64,000 bases of DNA from Adiantum capillus-veneris (lineage: Eukaryota; Streptophyta; Polypodiopsida; Polypodiales; Pteridaceae): assembly GCA_014529385.2 (NCBI GenBank), contig CM043962.1:126630970-126694969 (forward strand), written 5' to 3'. Made by a program: the position numbers and the translations under genes. Shown piece after piece: positions 22,461-33,989 of the stretch; the stretch's first letter is position 1, and each line of letters starts with the position of its first letter. The notes beneath the pieces were generated by a model. The model searched no databases and was not told the origin of the DNA. It was given only the letters and a program-made list of their open reading frames with translations.

Positions 22461-23900
22461 TCAGGGCGGGTTGGGGATCATCGACCTGGAATAGCAGTGG
22501 AGCCCTCCTTGGGAAGCTCATTGCCAGAGGTCTCCTTCTATGGGGGGAGCCCTGGAAGAAGCTGCTGCTTCAACGGATTTGTGCCCAAGCGGCCCTTGAA
22601 GCCCTTCCACTCACTGGATTTTCATAGAGTTGCGCGGAGTGGGCCTAAGCATGAGATGGGAGGACCATTTTTCTTTTAGGCTACTTCGGTCTTGGGAGCA
22701 GCTGTGGAGTGACCTTGAGCAGCACCAACCCACATGCATTGAGGAGCGCTTGAGACAGCCACTTACATAGAACCCTATGGTTAGTACACAGTGAGGTCAC
22801 ACGACCTCATCTCTTGGGGTTCCATAGGAGAGGGTCCAACCCGCATTTTTGAGAATTGGCTGTAGTTAACAGCGCACGAGGAGCTTGCGGTTATGGGCTT
22901 GGGAAAGCCGCCCTTTGTCGCAAGTGTAGTGGGACCCGGGGGAGTGGGATCCTTCTACTTTAGCAAATCATCTGGGGACTCCCTTCTTCCAGTACACAGC
23001 GTGCCAGGTGGGACTCCACATACTGAGAGCGCAGATAGAGGCTTGTCCTGTTGCAGTGGCTCATTGGCAGGAGGAGGGTTTCACGACCGAGTTGGAGAGG
23101 CTTGAGGGACAGCAAATAGCCAAGGAGAGTCACCATGGTCTAGTGGCTAGTTGCCCATCAAGCTACTGCAGTTGGGAGTTGTTTGTGCACAGTGGCCTCT
23201 ATGCGGTATGCACCGCCTGTAACTATCCACTTGAGACCCAGTGCCACTGTCTGCGGGACTGCTCCATGGCAGAGTAGGTTAGGCTTCGGATTCTTTGGCT
23301 GCTGCCTGCACTTTCTACAACTAGCCAGTTCACTTGGGGTCTTGCAGCTTGGTCCACTCTCACGGACCCAGCACGTTGCTTTGAGATGGCTTTAGTCAGC
23401 AGGCTGATTGTGATACAGGAGGGCCTGCCTACACTCCAGCCCTTCACAAAGATTGTACATCAGGAGTGGAGCAGAGATAGAGGGTGTTGTTGGAAGCTCA
23501 TCTACAGCCTAACACTGTGGTTCGTTTGGCGAGCCCGATGCTTCCGCATCTTCGAGGCTCGACCTGTCCCACCAGCGGAGACTGTACGTAAAATCAGTGG
23601 AGCTGATCCATACACTCAGGGCCAATTGAGAGCCTTCAAGGCAGCTCCGACCACATGCAGGAGCGGCACAAGGCTTTCTTGCGACTTTGGCAACCAGAGC
23701 CCTTCTTCACCATGGTTCACGGCATGCCTAGATGGAAATACAGTCCACGAGTGTCTTGATTTAGCCATCATTGTACATATTTTACCTTTTCATTGGGAGA
23801 GTCTCCCCACATTTTGATGTAGCCCTCTCTCTCAGGTGCAGGTTGTAGCCCATTGGGCAGGTTTCTTAACTAATGGAAGGATCTTTTTCTTGCAAAAAAA
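22461..23900 (+). pseudogene. LINE-D ORF2 fragment, right part and 3' end
   Basis: The sequence resumes the LINE-C-like frame (GGLGIID-type, SLGKLI-type) and runs through the zinc-binding domain (CTACNYPLETQCHCLRDC near 23205-23260) and the C-terminal LWFVWRARCFRIFEA block to the shared 3' end (GGATCTTTTTCTTGCAAAAAAA near 23880-23900). Numerous frameshifts. It is colinear with LINE-C 51320-53175, so LINE-D belongs to the same family as LINE-C. Confidence 0.8.
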
Positions 23901-24155
23901 GAGAGGAACGGAGATGCATGTAATTGTTTATTGAGCTATATACAATTATGATTTAGAGGATTGAACTAGGTTCCCTTATGTAAATCACTGTAAAGCTTTA
24001 TGCAGGAAAGAGATCTTTACCTCTTGTCATTTGTGTAAATGTTGAGGGGAACAACATGGGAAATGATGATAGAAATCTCTTTTACACCTCCATGTTCTCT
24101 TGGCCGCATTACCATATTCTAGTAGTATCAACATTGCACAAGAATACTTGTTGAT
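23901..24155. other. Short non-coding stretch
   Basis: AT-rich, no coding or repeat signal recognised. It separates the 3' end of LINE-D from the microsatellites that begin at 24156. Confidence 0.4.
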
Positions 24156-24301
<146 letters not shown>

Positions 24302-24434
24302 AATGAAATGAAATGATATATTAACGTCTACAAGAGGCCAAAATGACCTATGAGACCAACTGATTACAATGATGAATCTAGTACCAAGTCTGGGTACAAA
24401 CAAGAAAACTACAAACAAAGAACTGATAGGAGTG

Positions 24435-27400
24435 CTACCGACTCCTATGGGTGGCTGGAAGGCTGAGCAATGGTATCATGCCATAAAGGTACAAAGTGGG
24501 GATAAGTGTCACCATGATACAATATAGCAATAGCATGAAGCTTATCCCGATCGACATTCTGGGTGTCGTGCTAGAATCCTGTGGATCCTCTGCCGCAATC
24601 TCCGCCGGTGCTGCGTGGCTCCCCTCCTCAGTCGCGGTCGTCTCGATCTCCCTAACTCTATAAGCTCGATCAATGAGAGTACCGCTGATGTGTGTATGGG
24701 TGGGAACAGAGCTCGCTGGTGGTGGTGTCCCCTCTGACTCTGTGGTACTCAGACTGAAGAAATCTGAGATGCGTCTCTGGGACTGTCTCTGTCTTTGCCC
24801 ATTCAATAGAGCGTCTCTATGTCTCTGAATCTCAAGTAGGAATAATCCGAGACATCTTTGATCCTGATATCTCATGACTCTGTCTAACGAGTCAAAACCA
24901 TCTCTGAATAGACAATGAAAGCGTCCCCGTATCTCATAGTAGACTGTGCAGCGACATATGTAGTGAAACTCTGTCTCTGGCTCTGCATGGCATAACTGAC
25001 ATATCCTACTGTCTGCTGGTATGCCTCTGAATCTACTTGTCTCAATCCCAAGCTGGTGTGAAGATGTGCGAATCTGGCCAATAGCACATCGTAACCTATG
25101 AGATAGATGTGTGTCCATGTAACTGGGCCGTGTGACAAATCCGTCTGTCGTGAGTTGAAGAAGATGTTCTCTATAGAAAACCCTCTTCGTACCCAACTCC
25201 CGTGATGGTTCTATCCATGTCCTCTTGCTATCAAGCTGGATAAGATCCTGCCGAATGAGTCTAGTAGTCTCCATCCGTGTAAGAGCCAAGGATGGTGCAT
25301 CAAGAGAATACTGGAAAGGGGGCAGCTTGTCCATGCTGAAACCATGCCTCTGAAACCATGAGCTCATCTATGCATACCAACATGATGTATCTCCCTGTAA
25401 TGCCAGCTGTCTGGATGACTCGAGAGCAAGCCTGACATACCTGTCCCTGGTGGTGTCCCATAAGCTGTGTACAAATGATACTGATCTGGTGAGTGCCTCA
25501 ACCTCCATAGGTGGGGCAGCCAGCTCCGCTCGTATGATGTCATGTGGGACCGAGGCCTTGGCTCTAATCAGCCTAGAAATCATAGATATCAAGGGTCTCT
25601 CCATATTAGTCCATCCAGCACTGTCAATAGACGGTCCCCAAACCTGAACCGCGTAGTGCATAACTGAAGCGACCAAAGTATCGAAAAGCCAGAGCTTTGT
25701 TCGAGGTTCCTGGAACTGAACTTGCGAACAAATCCTCTCTAAACCACCTAGGGCTGCATAGGCACGAGTCAATCTAGTGTCTGCTGCCACTTTCAGTGTG
25801 AACCTCGGTCCACTAAAGACCACCCCAAGATATGTGTATGCATCAGTGTACTCCATACTGTCCTGTCCATATGTGAAAGTAGGTGCTGATCTCCTAACCC
25901 ACTATGGCGTGGTATTAAATACCATGACCTTGGTTTTACCAAGGTTGACAGACAATCCACTATCCTCTGCAAAACTATGCAATGCGTCCAAATGTCTTTG
26001 CATACCCTCTGGCGAGTCTGATATCAACACGATATCGTCAGCATACAATAAAAGAGGGATCCATGTCCCTGCAAGCTGAGCACCTCTATCTCCTCCTCTG
26101 TCAATATAATCAAAGACCCCATCAACATACATACCAAATAAAGTAGAGGACAGTGGGCATCCCTGTTTCACTCCGATGGTGGAGTGAACTATGTCGGATA
26201 TCCCCTCTGATGTGCGTACATGACCCATCACTTAACTGTACAATGCCATGATCCCCCACATCAGCTCTGTGGGTACCCCCAATTCCATAAGCCGGTGCAT
26301 CAATCTGGCCCTCGGCACTGTGTCAAAGGCTTTGCGAAAATCCACAAAGCTGCAGTATATCCGTCTACCATGTGCTCGACCCTTCTCAATGATAGCTCTG
26401 AGTGTAAAGACATGATCTAGTGTGGAGAAACCCCTTCTGAAACCAGCCTGCCCAGGTGCTCGTATGCCCATAATCTCTGCCCAACTGCTCAGCCTATGCT
26501 CGAGGATGGATGCATATAACCGTGCCAATGTGTGTCCTACCATGATAGTACGGTAATTCCCCGGCACTGTGGGGTCACCTGTCTTGAAGATAGGTACAAT
26601 AGTAGATAATCTCCAAGACTCAGGGAAACCCTCACACATGACACGGTTGAATAGCCGTGCAAGCATCTCTGCCAACAAATCCCCAGCATGTATAATGTGC
26701 TCTGCTACCAAACCCTCATGATCCTGTGCCCATCTGGTCTTCATCCTGTCAATGGCCTCCTTTACCATCTCAGTGGTAAAGAAGGTGCTCGTAGCCGGAC
26801 ATGGCTGTGGTGGGTCTGGTAGTGGTGGTTGTCCAGGTACAGTGTATAAAGATGTTGCATACTGCCCCCATATCTCTGTAGAAGTAATCACTGGTGGGGG
26901 AGACTTCTCATGGAATAGACGCCAAGCCTCTCCTGAATCTCTACTAAGGAAGAGCTGATATAAATCTTGCTCCATCTGGACCAAGAAAGCTCGCTTCTTC
27001 CGTCGCACTAGTCGTCGTGTAGTAATGCGAGACTGTCTATAGGTGATCACTCCCAATGTAAGGTCCCGCTGTATCTGAGCTCTCCTCTGTCAACACTCCT
27101 CATCATACCAGTTGTTCTGAGGCATGTGCCCAGAACGACGTCTCTGCCCAGGCTGAGTGTGTGGATATGCCTCTGTCGCTGCCCCATGTAATGTCACTGT
27201 CAGCATAGATGTGATCTCCTCCATTGTGTATATTGGCTCCGATGTGCATAAAAGCCTACGTATCTCCTCTACATAGACTGAGTCAGTCTCTGGTGTAAAA
27301 GTATAGCGTGTATGTCCACCACCCCGTGAGGCCTAAGATGTATTGTACTCAAAGGAGACTGATAATGTTAAAAGTGCATGATCTACTGCTATCCCAACTG

Positions 27401-28184
27401 GCCTGGGCCCCACTGTGAAATCCTGAATGTGAGAGATAAAGCTCGGATGTGTCAGAACATAGTCTGCAGTGCTGGACCCATGTCTATGTGGAAAACAAGT
27501 AAAACCTGTAGACAATGGGAAAGTCGTTAAGCCATTCAGTATGGCTAAACTGTGAGTAGTCGTCATCTCTCTCAGGTATCTCCCATACTCTGTATGCTCT
27601 CTGTCGTGTGAGCATCTCTCAAGTCCCAACTCCTCTGGCTCTAGCTCTCTAAGCATCTCCTCTGATGTGTCATAGAAGACTGTCTGTGAGCTGCCTGTAC
27701 GGGCATTGAAATCCCCCAGGAGTATGATGTCTCCATCTCTGGAGAACTCCCAGATATCATCATCAAGTACAGAGTAAGGAGACTGTCCTCTGGGTGAAGC
27801 ATATACTGAAGTGCTGGGAGGAAAATAGCATATGGCGATGTACAAGAAACGTCCAGTCTCTGCCCTCAGCCTCACCCACAAGTATCTGGCCTGATCATCT
27901 CTCCGAACTATGTGCAATAGTGGTTGGAGCTCCTCTCTGAAAAGAACTGCTACACCTCCTGATCCTCTAGTCCCATATGCAGTTCTGGTGCATGTCCTAC
28001 AAGCTGTCTCCCATCTGTATCCTGATATATGCGGCATCAACTGTCCTGGAGCTTGATGAGTCTTTGAGTAGAAAACAATGTCTCTGTCTCTGAAGCTATC
28101 CTCAAAGGCCCCCACATCAAGTCTATACGAACCATTACAGTTCCAAACTGCCATCCTGAGAGTGGTCCCGTAGGTCTCGCACCG
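24435..28184 (-). pseudogene. LINE-TC copy 1 ORF2: endonuclease-RT-zinc finger-PIP box
   Basis: One frame of 1,250 codons with stops at 27333-27335, 27090-27092, 26232-26234, 25902-25904 and 25368-25370. The endonuclease opens MAVWNCNGSY (28154). Its catalytic Glu is Lys (YSKTH; copy 2 has YSETH); LLGDFNAR and DHALLT are kept. RT has FRRGFSTLDHVFTLRAI, FVDFRKAFDTVPR, GVKQGCPLSSTLF and the YADDIVLIS box (about 26045). C-terminal CQLCHAEPETEFHYICRC is a C-x2-C-x8-H-x4-C finger, followed by QRRISDFF (24756-24779) and GTLIDRA. ORF2 would nick and copy at the target; this copy cannot, because of the stops. Confidence 0.9.
24756..24779 (-). other. PIP-box coding segment, LINE-TC copy 1
   Basis: Encodes QRRISDFF, a match to the PCNA-interacting consensus Q-x-x-(I/L/M)-x-x-(F/Y)-(F/Y). 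It lies about 75 codons after the zinc finger and is kept in all three copies. Confidence 0.7.
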
Positions 28185-29054
28185 TCATGTAGAGCGGTGC
28201 TCTGTAATCACTACTCGTCCATTTCTGTAGAAAGCTAACTTCCCCTTCTCCCTTGCTGCTATAATCTCTGGCATGACCTCTCTCATATGTGCAAGCTGTG
28301 AGAGCGTAAGATCATCTCCTAAAAAGATACCTGTTTTCTTGAGGGTTGGCCTCTTCTTTAAAAAGTCTTTCTTTTCTTCCATGGAGGGAAAGCGCAAAAT
28401 GAGAGCCCGTCCTTTTGAACTCTCCCCATTACCTTCACTCTTCTTGCCCACTCTCCAAGCTTGTGTGTGCGAGGGCTTCTCCACCCCCATCATGGACATG
28501 AGGCTCTTCACCTCTTGGTCCACCTTATCTGAATCTTTTAGGCCGGTCACTCTCACGTGTAGAGCGCGTACCCTTCTTCGTTGTTCCTCTTCTAGTGTTT
28601 TGTTGATGATGTCGGGTGTAGTCGGAATTTCCTTGCCCTTTTCCTTCTTGACAACTTCAATCCATTTTTCAGCCTCGTCCATTTTCTTTTGCGTTTTGGA
28701 GAGAACCTCCACCCATAAGGTCTTCATTTCTCCTTCCTCCTTTATTTCTTTGACTTGTGCTCGTATACTATTCAGCTCGTCAATCATTGATGGCTGAATT
28801 TCTCCATCTTCAAGGCGTCTTCCCTCTTTGGTTTCGTCGAGTTCCTCCCGAAGGGCTGAGATGCTACTTTTTAAAGCTTGAATTTCTTCCCGGAACTCCT
28901 TGCGTTCTAGTTCCCTCGCCTGTTCCTCCCTCTTTTTCCATTCGAGAATTAAATTCTTCTCTTTCTTCCACTCATCCATGTGGGCTTTGTATTCTTTCAA
29001 CTCCTTTTCAATGGCTGTCATCCTCTTGCTTGTGACCATGTAGTGCGCCGCCAT
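28185..29054 (-). CDS. LINE-TC copy 1 ORF1 (coiled coil-RRM-CTD protein)
   Basis: 289 codons, intact. Residues about 5-165 are Lys/Glu-rich heptads (TAIEKELKEYKAHMDEW, EIQALKSSISALREELDE), expected to form a coiled coil. Residues about 180-250 begin ALHVRVTGLKD and end ALILRFPSMEEKKDFLKK, an RRM-like fold. Residues about 250-289 (GIFLGDDLTLSQLAHMREVMPE...KLAFYRNGRVVI) resemble the C-terminal domain of animal L1 ORF1p. It has no CCHC knuckle, unlike LINE-C ORF1 in this window. The product would bind element RNA. Stop TGA (28185-28187) is followed by CGG, and ORF2 continues in the same frame. Confidence 0.85.
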   Translation of the reverse strand: MAAHYMVTSKRMTAIEKELKEYKAHMDEWKKEKNLILEWKKREEQARELERKEFREEIQALKSSISALREELDETKEGRRLEDGEIQPSMIDELNSIRAQVKEIKEEGEMKTLWVEVLSKTQKKMDEAEKWIEVVKKEKGKEIPTTPDIINKTLEEEQRRRVRALHVRVTGLKDSDKVDQEVKSLMSMMGVEKPSHTQAWRVGKKSEGNGESSKGRALILRFPSMEEKKDFLKKRPTLKKTGIFLGDDLTLSQLAHMREVMPEIIAAREKGKLAFYRNGRVVITEHRST

Positions 29055-29081
29055 TTGTCTTGCCTTATTTGTTTCACTTTC

Positions 29082-29098
29082 TGAGAGAGAGGAGAGAG
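29082..29098. repeat. GA tract at left inversion breakpoint
   Basis: TGAGAGAGAGGAGAGAG-type purine run. LINE-TC copy 1 starts on its left (minus strand), and the 5' leader of copia Cp2 continues on its right. A similar run AGAGAGAGGAAGAGAG ends the other leader segment at 54215. This is the inferred left breakpoint of the 25-kb inversion. Confidence 0.6.
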
Positions 29099-30135
29099 CA
29101 ACCTATACGCACCGCATTATGCATACATATGTTTCCACATTCAGCCTACATGGCATATATTTGCTTTCTGTATGTGTCAATTTGCAATTTCTGTGAGCTC
29201 TGCAGTTTCCAAATTCCTTGCAAATAAATCCCTGCAGGTCTGAAAATACAGGATTTTGAGAATGCGAAAATTCGGAAACAAATTTGGGGTTTTCGGCCTA
29301 CGACTGCAGGTGCTGAGGATATCGACACTCCCAGAGTGTTGATTTGTGGTTGTCTACACATCGAAGGACGGCTCACAGTTCTTGGAGACGTGTCACATAC
29401 GAGACGGGCGCATTTACACACAGACTGTAGGCGACATCCACTAGTTCATCAGGTAGCTTGTGTTTGCTGCTTGATATTCCAGATTTCATCCTGACATTGC
29501 AGGTACTTCCACATGGGATGTATTGTCAGAGATGATGTATGTCTGTTGAGAGTTTGCTGGTTGTGAGTCACGCAACAAACAACCGCCGCAGCGGTTACAG
29601 CATACAGTGGGAAATTTGTGGATGTATGACTTTGTGGGAAGTCTATGTACTGTCAGATTTACTGCAGCCTTTGTTGAGGGTCGAGTGAGGTTTTATTGAG
29701 CTGCGGGATTCTCGAATGTTGAGATCCTTTCGGTGATACAGGTCTTGGAGCGATCCCTCGAGCACCCTTAGATAGGCATCTAGGATGTATTGACTGTGAG
29801 TTAGACAGTTGGGATTGCATCTTTGCTTTACTGCCGTTGAGGCATTGTCGCAGTCTATGCTTACAGGACTGTGACAAGACAGTCAGAGACAGTACAGGTG
29901 CAGGACAGGTTTACCCACAGCTTACAGTGTTAGAGAGACAGTGTTTTTTGAGCTGTTTTTTGGTCTGTTTTTAGTACACCAGAGCCATTTTACAAAGGAG
30001 ACTTTGCCGAAATTTATGCAGAATCTGAAGCTTTCTTGGTTCATTTGTCAGGTTGATATTGGTTCAGAGGTCAGTTTACAGGGGAAACTCTGCCGAATTT
30101 TTCCCAAAAAAAGTAAACTACTGTGAAGCGTAGCT
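29099..30135 (+). other. Copia Cp2 5' leader, part 2
   Basis: About 1 kb of non-coding sequence between the GA tract and the Cp2 gag start. It contains no LTR or PBS, which a complete element must have upstream of gag. Those parts are found inverted at 54215-55033. Confidence 0.6.
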
Positions 30136-30875
30136 ATGGCTGGATCACAGGACACTGCTCTTTACAATATCAAGAAGCTGGATGGAACCAATTTCCCATT
30201 GTGGAAGAAGCAGATTTGGCACGTGTTGGTACAAAAGAAGCAGATAAAACCTATAAAGCTCAAGGGGATAAAACCAGAAGATATGGACGAAGATGAATGG
30301 AGCGAAATGGATGAATTGGCACTTTCTACCATCATGCTGACTTTGGCAGAAAGCGTTTACTTCAATGTAGCAGACGAGATGTCGGCTTATCAAGCATGGT
30401 TAAAGCTGAGTGATCTTTATGAGAAGCAGAGTGCAGCTTCACAGGTATACTGGCTTAAGAAGCTTGTTGACTTGAAGATGAAAGAAGGGACACCTATGTC
30501 CAATCATCTGAATGAATTCAACACAATCTATAGTCAATTGTCAGCTCAAGGTGTCAAGTTTGATGAACCTGTTAGAGCTATGTTCCTGTTGATCACATTG
30601 CCGGAAAGTTGGGACACTTTTCGCACAGCTTTGAGTAATTCTGCACCTCCAGATGGTTTGAACATAGCAGGTGTAGAAGGAAGTATGCTTACTGAAGAAA
30701 CCAATAGAAAGACAATGGACAAAGGCAAAGGAACAGCCTTAGTTGTCAGGGAAGGACCAAAGAAAAGTACAAAGGTGGAAAGAGGAATCAGTCTCGTAGC
30801 AAGTCCCGCAGTGCTAAAGGCAAGAGTGACATAGAATGCTACCATTGTGGCAAGAAGGGTCACATGAAAAGAGAC
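30136..30875 (+). pseudogene. gag: copia Cp2 gag
   Basis: Start MAGSQDTALYNIKKLDGTNFP, the usual copia gag opening (LDGTNFPLWKKQI...L). The UBN2-type core follows (AYQAWLKLSDLYEKQSAASQ, TPMSNHLNEFNTIYSQL, LLITLPESWDTFRTAL). A one-base frameshift near 30775-30790 precedes a Ser/Lys/Arg stretch and the zinc knuckle CYHCGKKGHMKRDC (30837-30878), which is read in the next frame. Gag would form the particle; the frameshift prevents the full protein. Confidence 0.9.
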
Positions 30876-32511
30876 TGCAGAGAATGGAAAGCAGAAAAAG
30901 GCAAAGAGAAAGCTGAAGACCATGGTGAGAAGAACAAGTCCTCAGTGAAGATTCAAGAAATAAATGTGACAAACACTGTTGCAGAGGATGACAGTCTAGT
31001 GTCAGGAGACATCTACTTCTTGAAGAATACAATGGACTCAGCTCTTCTTACAGCATCTGATGGAAATGCACTGAGTGACTGGATTATAGACTCGGGGGCA
31101 TCACTTCATGTGTCTCCAAACAAGGAGTGGTTTACTTCTTATGTGACCACTAAAGATCATGTTCGGCTAGGCAATGGGCAAACATGTGAGATCTTAGGTG
31201 TTGGAGATGTTCAATTGAAGTTTCAAAATGGCTCTTCTTTCACGCTGAAGAATGTGAGACATGTTCCCGCAATTACAAAGAGCTTGATCAGCACAGGTTT
31301 ACTTGATGATGCTGGCTACGTCACCACTTTTGGACAGAACATGTGGAAGATATCCAAGGGTTCTATGACAGTAGCACATGGAGTAAAGTCTGGAGGACTT
31401 TACATGATTTATGTATCAAATGTCTCTAAAAATGTAATCAATGTAACCGAGCAGCCGAACGTTTCTTTGTGGCATAACCGGTTAGGACATATGTCCAAGA
31501 AGGGAATGGAAATTTTGTCTCGTTCTGGTTATTTGCCTGGCTTTTCATTTAATGATATTGAATTCTGTGAACATTGTCTGTATGGTAAGCAAACACAGCA
31601 GCCACATAAGCATAGAAGCAGTAGAAGAGATACACAGTTGGCACTTGTTCATAGTGATTTGTGTGGACCTATGCCTAACCTATCTCTAGGGGGAGCTTCT
31701 TACTTTATGACATTTATAGATGATTACTCGAGGAAAGTATGGGTTTACTTTCTCAAGCACAAGGATGAAGCGTTTAGTGTTTTCAAAACGTTTGTGACAC
31801 TTGTGGAGAATCAGAGTGGCAAGAAGCTTAAATGCTTACGCACTGACAATGGTGGAGAGTATGTTTCAAAGGCCTTTCAGGACTTTTGTGAGTCAAAAGG
31901 TATAAAACGTGAACTTATTGCTCCTTACAATCCTCCTCAAAATGGTGTTGCTGAGAGGATGAATAGGACCATACAAGAGAAGGTAGAAGTATGTTGTCTA
32001 ATGCACAGCTGCCAAATGGGTTTTGGGCTGAAGCTGTATCAACAGCTGTTCATCTTGTAAATAGATCTCCTAGCAAGGTTTTGCAGAAGGATTCAGTGCC
32101 AGAGATGGTATGGTCAGGCAAAATGCCCTCATACAAGCATCTCAGAGTCTTTGGTTGTGAGGCATATACTCACGTTCCAAAGGAATTTAGGAACAAACTT
32201 GAGCCAAAGAGTAGAAAGTGCATCTTTCTAGGCTATGGTAATTCTGGTGAGATGGGGTACAGACCTTGGGATCCCGAATCCAGAAAGGTTGTCCGCAGCA
32301 ATGATGTTCACTTTAATGAATCCAAATATCATTCTAAACCAGAGAGGGTTGAGGAGATTAGAAGAGTTGTCTTCCAAGAAGATGGACCTGCACGTGCAAG
32401 ACAAAATGTCAGGGCTCAAGAGGAGCAAGGACAGGATAGAGTGGAACCACAGGTTGTGGCTGAGCCTGAGCCACCTATTGTGCGTAGATCTGGACGTATC
32501 ACGAGACCTCC
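30864..32511 (+). pseudogene. pol: copia Cp2 protease and integrase
   Basis: Protease site DWIIDSGASLHVS near 31077-31115. GAG-pre-integrase finger LWHNRLGHMS...CEHCLYGK near 31470-31585. Integrase catalytic VHSDLCGPM, LRTDNGGEY and [13 protein letters not shown] (about 31645-31970) are all present. A frameshift near 31980 is followed by [35 protein letters not shown] and [10 protein letters not shown]. The frame ends at the CCTCC where gypsy G4 is inserted (32512). Removing G4 and one CCTCC rejoins RPP to DRFVPSMNYV at 41218. Confidence 0.92.
32507..32511. other. Target site duplication of G4 (left)
   Basis: CCTCC here is repeated exactly at 41213-41217. Both copies flank the TG...CA ends of G4. 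Confidence 0.93.
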
Positions 32512-33989
32512 TGAAACCGGCCTGTTCAATCCAAAAAGGGCGGTAGACTTTACTTTAAACCTTGATTTAGCTTTCACCCATTATTAGTCGTCTATTTTAC
32601 CTGTACTTTCAAGACACAACAAAGGGGAGAGGGATACAGGCTGCTAGATTGCACCTGTATGAGTAGACGGACACCAGATTGGCCCCTAACTTAGGCGCCC
32701 CTTTCGGTATTTCTTTATTGTTCAAAAGAGGGAATAAACGCTGTGGTTCCCTACAAGCTGCCCCGCACAAACTCGGCTGAATTTCCACTGTTCCAGCCTG
32801 ATTTCGGCAGCATAACTGTACTAGAACCCTTCACGGTCAGTATTCCCACGCATTGACTGACTTTCCCGACGCATACGGGCACTTTGCAAAACCTGGCGAG
32901 AATCTGCAGCACGCTGAATTCTCTGTTTTCAGCCCTGAAAATGCGCCAGATCGCCTGTACAGCGGTCCCCTTGCGTCCCCGAACCTCCTGGGGGTATTAG
33001 GGTCCGTTTAGGGCCAAAACCCTAAACCTGCAAAAATACACAGCAGGCTGTAATTCACTGTTTCGGGCTCCGTTTCGCGTGCCGGTCGCATCCCTAGCAA
33101 GTCCTCGAGCTCCCGCACCTGTAGGGCTACTTGCCCTTTGAATCGGACGAGATTTCTGGCGTGAAACCTCTCCGAATTCACCTGTACCTGCGGGGGGATT
33201 AGCCGCTAGCTAATCCAGTACCTGTGCAAGAGGCTCTTGCCTCGGCAATCGCGCATGAACCCACACAACTGTACATTGGTCAAATGAAAAGCCCACTAGA
33301 GGGGCATAACATACTGCCAAAGGGGAGAGAGAGGGCAGTGCGTAGCGTGCAGGGCATCACTCCTGGCACCGCACTGTGCATAAGAGGGAAAGCAAGCACT
33401 CCATAGCTCTTAACCTGTGACAGAGACTTGCAAAATGAGCCTCCCAGCTATAAATCACGTTTTTGCCTTCTCTATAAGTAGTAAACTGGCCTCAGAGTGC
33501 CAAGTGTCACTCATTTGTGCATTTTCCCGCTTTAGACCCTCGGGTCTAAAAATATCTCACCTGCAGCCTCTGTTGACTTGGCCACAGAGTAACAAAATGA
33601 TCCCCATGTCAAACTGCACGTAATGACGTGAAGACATTTTCAGGTCCCAAAATAGCAGTTCCCTAAATTGTAGGAGATGCTGCCATTGTATCTTTCTAGG
33701 TCATCCGACCCTCTTTGTACACTGCGGCCACATCCAGAACTGAAATGTAGCCTCTGTAGCAAAGGATTCCACTTTGGCTAGTCAATGACCCCACTTGGCT
33801 AACCATAGTCCTTGTCCAACCTTAGTGCTCTCTTGCCCTCAGGCCTGGACTCCCTCTGGACAGTTCCACACTAGCTATGCAATGCAGGGCAGTTAGATTT
33901 CCCGAGGGGTGTTTCCAAAAAGTGAAAGTAAATAGATAATAAGAAAGAAATCAACAAAAAGGATAGATAGTAGTCACACGCTGGTGACA
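32512..33989 (-). repeat. 3' LTR of gypsy G4
   Basis: 1,478 bp. The minus strand starts TGTCACCAGCG and ends GGCCGGTTTCA. The partner LTR (39735-41212) has the same length at a constant offset of 7,223 bp. I found no difference in the parts compared, and short ORFs inside the two translate identically. The polypurine tract adjoins it at 33991-34001. Confidence 0.95.

Noticed and set aside
29099-30135. A Cp2 5' LTR directly upstream of gag
   Set aside because: I found no TGTTGGGG start, no ACTCCTTCA end and no TGGTATCAGAGC here; these parts are inverted at 54828-55033.
33224-33623. Two short plus-strand ORFs, repeated identically at 40447-40846
   Set aside because: They lie in the G4 LTRs, antisense to the element, and are identical only because the LTRs are.
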